From Oreohelix idahoensis (Eukaryota > Mollusca > Gastropoda > Stylommatophora > Oreohelicidae): a stretch of DNA of 64,000 nt. Below the pieces are notes generated by a model that saw only the letters and a list, made by a program, of their open reading frames with translations, ran no database searches and had not been told where the DNA came from. The DNA lies in the NCBI GenBank assembly GCA_024509875.1, contig JAMPIV010006391.1:62001-126000 (forward strand), read 5' to 3'. Below, in pieces: positions 58,670 to 64,000 of this stretch. Numbering within the stretch: position 1 is the first letter of the stretch; each line of letters begins with the position of its first letter. Position numbers and translations under genes: made by a program.

Positions 58670-60060
58670 GCTAGTAGAGTAAAACTAAATGAAAAAACAG
58701 TTTATGGAATTTTACACAACAGACTGAACATGAGAAAAGTGTGTGCACGCTGGGTTCCGCGACTATTGACACGTGAACAGAAGCAAACGAGGGTAAATTG
58801 CTGTCAACAGTTGCTCAAAAAGTGTCAGCCAAAAAATTTTTTTGAGACCATGGTGACAGTAGATGAGACTTGGGTACACCATTATGACCCCGAATCCAAA
58901 ATTGCCAGCATGCAATGGAAAACCTCGGGCTCCCCAACACCTGTCAAGCCGAGGGCGCAGAAATCTGCAGGAAAAGTGATGCTGACTGTTTTTTGGGACA
59001 GCAAAGGTGTCCTTTTGAAAGATTATCTGCCTCGTGGCAACACAGTTAATGGACAGTACTATGCATATGTTCTCACAAAACTAAGAAAGGTTGTGACCAG
59101 GAAACGAGGGATAACGCGCACTCACAATCTTCCTTTGCTTCAAGACAACGCGCCCTCTCACAAAGCACGGCTTGTGCAGCTAGCAGCCAACGATTTGAAT
59201 ATTGAAATTCTTCCTCACCCACCATATTCTCCAGATTTGGCTCCATCAGACTTTTTTCGATTCCCAAATCTTAAAAAAACAGCTAAAAGGAAATCATTTT
59301 GACAGCGATGAAGAGATTATACTGGCATGTGATGACTGGTTTAGTTTGAAAAATAGGGTGTTCTACTCCCAATGTCTTTTCAAGGTCAAGCAGAGACGGC
59401 AGAAGTGTGTCAATTCAGACGGTGGCTATATTGAAAAGGAATAAACACTATACAACATTTCAGCTCTCTGTGACATATCCTTCATGGTCAGGCCCAAGAC
59501 TTATGTCAATCCCCTTGTATAATATAAATGGTGTTGTTTGTGTCTTTACCTTCTACAATCCATATTGTTCATTACTAATTTCTGGTTTTATTCTATTTCT
59601 CCCTCTTCTCGTGACAATTCTTAACAATATATTGGTTATGTGGCTCATAAGACTAATTGTGCGGTGTTCTTCACATTCCATGGTTCCAGGTTTCTTAGGC
59701 AAAGCTATGAATATGGATTTTAGTAGATCATCAGGTATGTGTAGATGTCATTCAACAGTTTTATTATGACTTCTACTCCATATTCTCCCAAAGCCTCCAT
59801 TTCCTCTACTGTTATATTATCTGATCCAGGCACTTTGCCTATGTTCTGCCACACGTATTAGTGGTCCTCACAGTTGTCCTGGACGTTCATTTCTGATCTT
59901 TCATCATCATACAGCTCCTTTATGCTTTATGGGCATCTTTCTGTTATGTTCTCTTGACCCATTAATAATGATCCTTCTGTTGATTTCAAACAGCCAGTGG
60001 CTGCTTTTGTCCTTCTGCCTGCTAAATCATTGCTAGCATCTTTAAAACTAAATTTTTAAT

Positions 60061-60424
60061 GATATTTTAAAATATTTTGTACCCATTTAGGGTTAAGAAA
60101 AAAGATACTATACATGTCAGCTGATAGAAGAAACTGCCGCTTGAAAGTGAAGTTTTAGAGACTTCATTATACAAGGTCCAGCTTTATGAGGTGGGATTAT
60201 TAGTTCCCTTCTTCACTGCCTTTGCCTCCCCTAACTCACGAGCAGTCATTTTGAGTTCTTTCTGCTTGTAGCATCTTTATTAAATTTTTTATTTTCTCGT
60301 TCTCAAGTCTCATGGAAGGAGTCAATGATGCTCCTGGAAATTTTCAAGTAGCATATTTGATTGTGAAATTTATTGTCTTATTTGCTTCAGCGACATTATT
60401 CATAATTTTCTACATTCATTGTAC
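60061..60424. other. Intronic DNA with an inverted SINE-like fragment
   Basis: About 60,185-60,260 contains the complement of the repeat at 46,700-46,925 (CTGCCTTTGCCTCCCCTAAC). Nothing else was recognised. Confidence 0.4.
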
Positions 60425-60715
60425 TTATGTGGCACTAGTGACACAAACCAGACAAGTGTCTGGAACAACAAGTGAGAAGAAGATGCTGGAGTTGGATAAG
60501 ATACTTACTAAGGAAACCTATTGATAGTATTACCTGGCAGTCCTTGTTTTGGAATCTGCAGGGTTATGAGAGGTAGAGGTAGACTAGAGAAGTGGAGACT
60601 GGCATGACAGGAATGAGGAAGACATGGAAAGACCTTGAGCTGGTGGAACGTGCTGGAAGACTTTGCATAAGTTTGTTGAAGGCCTATACTTCTTAGGGAG
60701 CTCAGTGGTGATGAC
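60425..60715 (+). mobile_element. LINE family A 3' end
   Basis: Decayed pol C-terminus (TGGAACAACAAGTGAGAAGA, GGCAGTCCTTGTTTTGGAAT) and the tail TTTGTTGAAGGCCTATACTT. It lies 80 bp upstream of LRRK exon 9. Confidence 0.7.
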
Positions 60716-60795
60716 GATCATTGTTTTGTGGAATTCTAGTGTTGAAGTTGTGTGATGTGCTATATTATTATCTTTCGCAATTTCTTCATGTCCAG

Positions 60796-61045
60796 TCTGA
60801 CGTCAGCTAAGTACTCTTCTGTGTCACTTACTGGCAGCAGCCCGAACATTCATCTTCGTCGCAAATACAGTGGAGAAAGCTGCCCCTCACCTTTACAACG
60901 TGAATCCATATTTATACCATGTCCACACCGAAACCACACCACTCTAGGGAAACTGGAGAAGCTGAATTTGTCTTTCAATCACCTGACCTCACTAGTTGTT
61001 ACCAGAGATCCAGCTAAACTTGGACGAGCAGCTGACACACAGAGC
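60796..61045 (+). CDS. Lrrk: LRRK-like gene, exon 9: linker and LRR
   Basis: Acceptor TTTCTTCATGTCCAG, donor GTAAGT; 250 bp. One base completes the codon split from exon 8 (histidine). It encodes a Ser-rich linker (LTSAKYSSVSLTGSSPNIHL) that is probably surface-exposed, then HTTLGKLEKLNLSFNHLTSL, a typical LRR. Leaves in phase 0. Both flanking introns are transposon- or minisatellite-rich. Confidence 0.86.
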
Positions 61046-61871
61046 GTAAGTTTCATTCCTATTTGCATTAAAGTTTACTAAACAGCTGATGTTTATTAAG
61101 ACATTTGTTTTTTAGACAACATATTTTTTTTCATCACATAAATATTAATTTAGCACATTTATAACTTGAAACATAAACTAAAGATATTGTTGTAAAATTT
61201 ACATTGGGATTAAGATCAAATTAATAAGTAGTATGTGCTGTGCGTTCACATTTTTTGCGAAATTGAAATAGTGAGATGTGAAAAATATTAAGTCTCACAC
61301 TGTTCTCAAAATTTGAAATAATGTGAATGAAAAAACAAATAGAAAATTTAAAAAAAACAGCAAGAACGATGCATATATTTCAGAACTTGCAGACCAAGTG
61401 TGTTGACACTCTTACCACATGGTGGTACCACTTTAAACAGGAATACTCACCATCCTTAGCCAGTGTTGTATATACCTTGTTATTTTTTATGTGGATCAGA
61501 AATTCTGCGAGTGATTTTGCTGACTGATGTGATGTTTTTTTTAACATTCACTATTATTATAATTTAAAATCTCTTATATCCTATAAAAATGTCATCAAAG
61601 CCTTTGTTAAGTGGTAGTGATGATGCTACTGATGAACAATGAACCCAAAAATCTACAACTTTATAACTGTTCCTTCAGTATCGTTGGACTATGATTACAA
61701 TGATGATATAATACTGTTATACTAAATGAAGACAATATTAATTAATAAAATTGTCATGTGTAAAAGAAAAAAATGATTTGTAATTAATGTAAGTTTATCC
61801 GCTAAAAAAACAATACCTCTACACCTCACAGTAGAAAAAGAACGACTAAGTAAGTTATTTACATTCTTGTT
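61046..61871. other. Intronic DNA; LINE family E tail at 61,812-61,858
   Basis: Mostly unassigned AT-rich sequence. The segment CCTCTACACCTCACAGTAGA...CTAAGTAAG near 61,815 is the last about 45 bp of LINE family E, an extremely truncated insertion. Confidence 0.5.
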
Positions 61872-62568
61872 TGTCATGTTTTATCTGACTCAGTTACTAT
61901 ACTGTTTATGTTATTTATATTACTGTTATATGTCATGTTTTATCTGACTCAGTTACTAGACTGTTTATGTTATTTATATTACTGTTATATGTCATGTTTT
62001 ATCTGACTCAGTTACTATACTGTTTATGTTATTTATGTTACTGTTGTATATCATGTTGTGTCTGACTTAGAAGTGGAGGGGAACTGCGGTAAGACGTGGA
62101 ATACGATGGATGGGTTTGAAAAAAAATCGAAAAAAGGTGATTCGTCTTACGAGGACAAAAGACAAAGAAAATAGTCTACGTTACGGCCACAAGGCCTTCG
62201 TCAGGAAAGGAAAGAAAGTGAAGGCTAGATAGGACACATAAAAACTATACTGTTTATGTTATTTACATTACTGTTTTATGTCATGTTTTATCTGACTCAG
62301 TTACTATACTGTTTATGTTATTTATATTACTATTGTATGTCATGTTTTATCTGACTCAGTTACTATACTGTTTATGCTATTTATATTACTGTTGTATGTC
62401 ATGTTATATCTGACTCAGTTACTATACTGTTTGTTATTTACATTACTTTTGTATGTCATGTGGTACTTGACTTAGTTATTATACTCTTTATGTTATTTAT
62501 GTTACTGCTGTATGTCAAGTTGTACCTGACTCAGTTACTATATTGTTTGTTATTTACATTACTGACAT
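61872..62568. repeat. 59-bp minisatellite, about 9 units, with one insertion, abutting a splice acceptor
   Basis: The unit carries TGTCATGTTTTATCTGACTC, AGTTACTATACTGTTTATGT and a TATTTATATTACTGTT stretch. It is interrupted at about 62,071-62,243 by unrelated sequence. The last unit runs into the acceptor of LRRK exon 10 (TTACTGACATTTCTAG), so it contributes a CTGAC branch-point-like motif. Confidence 0.9.
62071..62243 (-). repeat. Insertion with degenerate hammerhead-like core
   Basis: On the minus strand it has CTGACGA (62,198-62,204), a perfect short hairpin GGCCTTGTGGCC and then GTAAC. This resembles the hammerhead ribozyme core CUGANGA-stem-GAAA with an altered GAAA. Such motifs accompany Penelope-like and other retroelements, but stems I and III were not found, so catalysis is doubtful. 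Confidence 0.35.
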
Positions 62569-62574
62569 TTCTAG

Positions 62575-62736
62575 GTCTGCAGCTTGGAGTCAGAGGAGAT
62601 TCAAGGTCGCTTGCTGCTCCCTAATATATCAGAACTGAACCTAAGTGGGAATCAGTTGACATTCTTGCCTCCTGACATTGGAGAACTAAGTAGCTTGAAA
62701 ATTCTCTCCCTTAAAGGAAACTGCAAACTTCGGGAG
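62575..62736 (+). CDS. Lrrk: LRRK-like gene, exon 10: LRRs
   Basis: Acceptor GACATTTCTAG, donor GTTAGT; exactly 54 codons, phase 0 at both ends. Encodes VCSLESEEIQGRLLLPN, then ISELNLSGNQLTFLPPDIG and LSSLKILSLKGNCKLRE, two well-formed LRRs. Confidence 0.9.
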
Positions 62737-62866
62737 GTTAGTTCCTTAAACTGTTTGTGTTTGTTGCAAACAGCCATATTTATATTTGAATGGTCGAGAT
62801 TATTTTGAGAGGCATTTGAATGCTTTTTATTCTCCTTTTTATTTTTATTTTTTTAAGCGCCTAGTG

Positions 62867-63857
62867 TACGGTTCCCATAATGTTTTGTTCAAAAACCGGG
62901 ACATTTCCAAATTTTTACATTAAAAACCCGGGACATTTTGTAAAAAAATGGGACATGTTAAAAATTAAGGTAAAGCACAAATAAATGTGTTATATAATAT
63001 ATGTTGCACTTAAAATGAAATACTGGTATAAAAATACACACATTAACTAACACAACTTCCACTTTAAAAAATAATTCTAAATTACAAACATACTTAATTA
63101 GAAAAATCGCACCTTTAAAAAATACACAATAGTCAAGTTTATATTTCAGATTCATCAGAATATTTATCAGATTTATGGACCTATTCAAGAAGTTTTTTTC
63201 TTCTGATATTTGGACATAGAACTCAGCACAAGAGAAATCCTTAAAATGGGTCTTTATAATGGTTAAAGCTTTTACTGTCTCAATTTTAAGTCTGTTTTTT
63301 TCGTCTGTCCAAAGCGCATTTATTAATGAAAAAACACGTTCAACAGCTGCATTGGATCCTGACAGTGCCAAACAAAAACTAACTAGGCATTTCAGGTTCT
63401 CAGCATTTATATCCTGCTTTGTAAAATGAGCGAACATCTCACACCATTTTTCACTGACACTTTGATCCTTCAGTTCACTCCACACATCAAATTTGCTTTC
63501 ACAATATTTTTTCACACATGCAAACTCATCAAATAAGTCCTCTTCATTCACAGTAAAATTTGGTGACACTGTCTTCATGAATATGTAGCTTTCTTGGATG
63601 TTCTTCCAAGTCACAGACTCCTTTCCCTTCAAATTGATCCAATCCATAGACTGAAGAGGCGTAAGAAATGGTGCACACCACTCCTGAATATATTCAATGC
63701 AGGTGTCATAGAAATCTACTGCATCCGTTACCCAAAGATTTTTTTTTTCAGGAAGGACCCTTAAAAAGCGGGACATTTGGAATAAATTCGGGACACCGGG
63801 ACATTTTATAAAAAAAACGGGACTGTCCCGGGAAAAACGGGACGAATGGGAACCCTA
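62867..63857 (-). mobile_element. hAT transposon, internally deleted, in the last intron of the window
   Basis: Perfect 8-bp target duplication GCCTAGTG (62,859-62,866 and 63,858-63,865). Terminal inverted repeats TACGGTTCCCAT and ATGGGAACCCTA match with one mismatch. Subterminal regions are full of CGGGAC/GTCCCG motifs in both orientations, probably transposase-binding sites. 991 bp; contains only the C-terminal part of the transposase. Confidence 0.92.
62958..63776 (-). pseudogene. hAT transposase C-terminal fragment with dimerisation domain
   Basis: Open frame of 272 codons on the minus strand. Residues about 130-180 contain LVSFCLALSGSNAAVERVFS followed by LINALWTDEKNRLKIETVKA, the hAT-family C-terminal dimerisation motif. 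The N-terminal BED finger and most of the catalytic domain are missing, and the frame begins in subterminal DNA, so this is a deletion derivative. Roughly the last 70 residues (after NFLNRS) are low-complexity, probably read-through into the 3' untranslated part. Confidence 0.88.
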
Positions 63858-63904
63858 GCCTAGTGCAATTTTTAAAGAATTAAGATTTTTGTTCATATTT
63901 TTAG

Positions 63905-64000
63905 CTACCTCCTAAGCTTGGCCTTTTGAAGAGTCTGTGGAAATTAGACCTGGAGTTGTGTCCCTTGGATGGAGCAATACAAGACATCTTGTTAAACTCA
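63905..64000 (+). CDS. Lrrk: LRRK-like gene, exon 11 (runs off the window): last LRR before the Roc domain
   Basis: Acceptor TTCATATTTTTAG; phase 0. It encodes LPPKLGLLKSLWKLDLELCP followed by LDGAIQDILLNS. In LRRK proteins an LPPELG..LWxLDxE segment is the final LRR, followed within about 40 residues by the Roc GTPase P-loop. The exon is cut by the window edge. Confidence 0.88.

Larger units (their letters stand above)
49880..59444 (+). pseudogene. mariner transposase, split and frameshifted
   Basis: The 5' piece (49,880-50,164) reads EARAVIKFLMFQRKTPTEIH and NSVKNWCQQFKCGRSN, the helix-turn-helix region, with in-frame stops before RKMTIVEIAS. There it is cut by the LTR element. The 3' piece (58,675 on) resumes with KLNEKTVYGILHNRLNMRK and VCARWVPRLL. 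It holds the aspartates in VDETWVHHYDPE, LLQDNAPSHKAR and SPDLAPSDFF; the last two are 34 residues apart (DD34D). A run of A near 59,270 shifts the frame, and the end continues as KGNHFDSDEEIILACDDWF to 59,444. Dead before or after the LTR insertion; the order is unknown. Confidence 0.88.
49691..59517 (+). mobile_element. mariner transposon, split by an LTR retrotransposon
   Basis: TA target duplications at 49,689-49,690 and 59,518-59,519. The terminal inverted repeats start CAAGGGGATTGACATAAGTC and run for about 35 bp with few mismatches. Without the inserted retrotransposon (and one copy of its 5-bp duplication) the element is about 1.32 kb, the usual mariner size. The transposase is on the + strand in two pieces. 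Confidence 0.92.
48550..60060 (-). mobile_element. LINE family B, minus strand, host of nested insertions
   Basis: A decayed non-LTR retrotransposon whose pol sequence is cut by a mariner between 49,690 and 59,518. Right (5') part, 59,520-60,060: DNITVEEMEALGEYG, FIALPKKPGTMECEEHRTIS, SHITNILLRIVTRRGRNRI and ISNEQYG-like blocks. Left (3') part: TLIERAIKVKTHLFFCFIDY and NKAFEKVNHEEI (49,600-49,690), SLNSKKTEVMVITKKT and VNRFKYFGRLITSDGR (49,050-49,300), then FGHVMRRRRLEYIV (48,780). The catalytic FADD region lies in a poorly preserved stretch. No intact frame. Confidence 0.85.

Overview
The window is animal (metazoan) genomic DNA, most likely from an invertebrate. It is AT-rich and intron-rich, with canonical GT..AG splice sites, long (AT)n tracts and minisatellites. 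It carries remnants of almost every class of animal transposon: mariner, Tc1, piggyBac, hAT, several non-LTR families, tRNA-derived SINEs and a Ty3/gypsy-related LTR element. I cannot assign the phylum from this sequence. There are no prokaryotic-style operons.

The only host gene I can support is on the + strand from about 25.4 kb to beyond the right edge. It has eleven exons whose phases join without conflict, except at one ambiguous junction (exons 4/5). They encode ankyrin repeats followed by at least nine leucine-rich repeats. This architecture, and the LRR sequence at the right end, match the N-terminal half of an invertebrate LRRK-type (ROCO family) kinase. The Roc GTPase, COR and kinase parts would lie beyond 64,000, and the N-terminal exons lie left of 25.4 kb and were not found.

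Left part (1-25.4 kb): no host gene recognised. It holds a 31-bp minisatellite (1.5-2.4 kb), a truncated mariner end (3.5 kb), (AT)n arrays, and a nearly full-length non-LTR retrotransposon with a restriction-like endonuclease on the minus strand (8.2-12.0 kb). A mariner with 43-bp terminal repeats follows (12.6-14.0 kb), then several LINE tails, a 41-bp minisatellite (15.8-16.2 kb), a LINE split by younger insertions (17.6-21.8 kb), and a composite inverted tRNA-SINE structure (22.5-23.7 kb).

Right part (25.4-64 kb): LRRK introns filled with insertions. These include tRNA-derived SINEs (27.2 and 32.5 kb), a 2.2-kb non-autonomous hAT (28.0-30.2 kb), and a 27-bp minisatellite split by a dead piggyBac (34.0-38.0 kb). 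Also present are a Tc1 remnant (38.8-40.2 kb), a piggyBac-type MITE (47.2-47.9 kb) and a small hAT (62.9-63.9 kb). The intron at 46.6-60.8 kb holds a three-level nest: a minus-strand LINE, interrupted by a mariner, interrupted by an LTR retrotransposon.

The LTR retrotransposon is the most notable element. Its sequence is Ty3/gypsy-like, but integrase precedes reverse transcriptase, the order of Ty1/copia. That is the arrangement known for the Gmr1 group. The LTRs are almost identical, so it is young, yet three in-frame stops break its RT/RNase H region.
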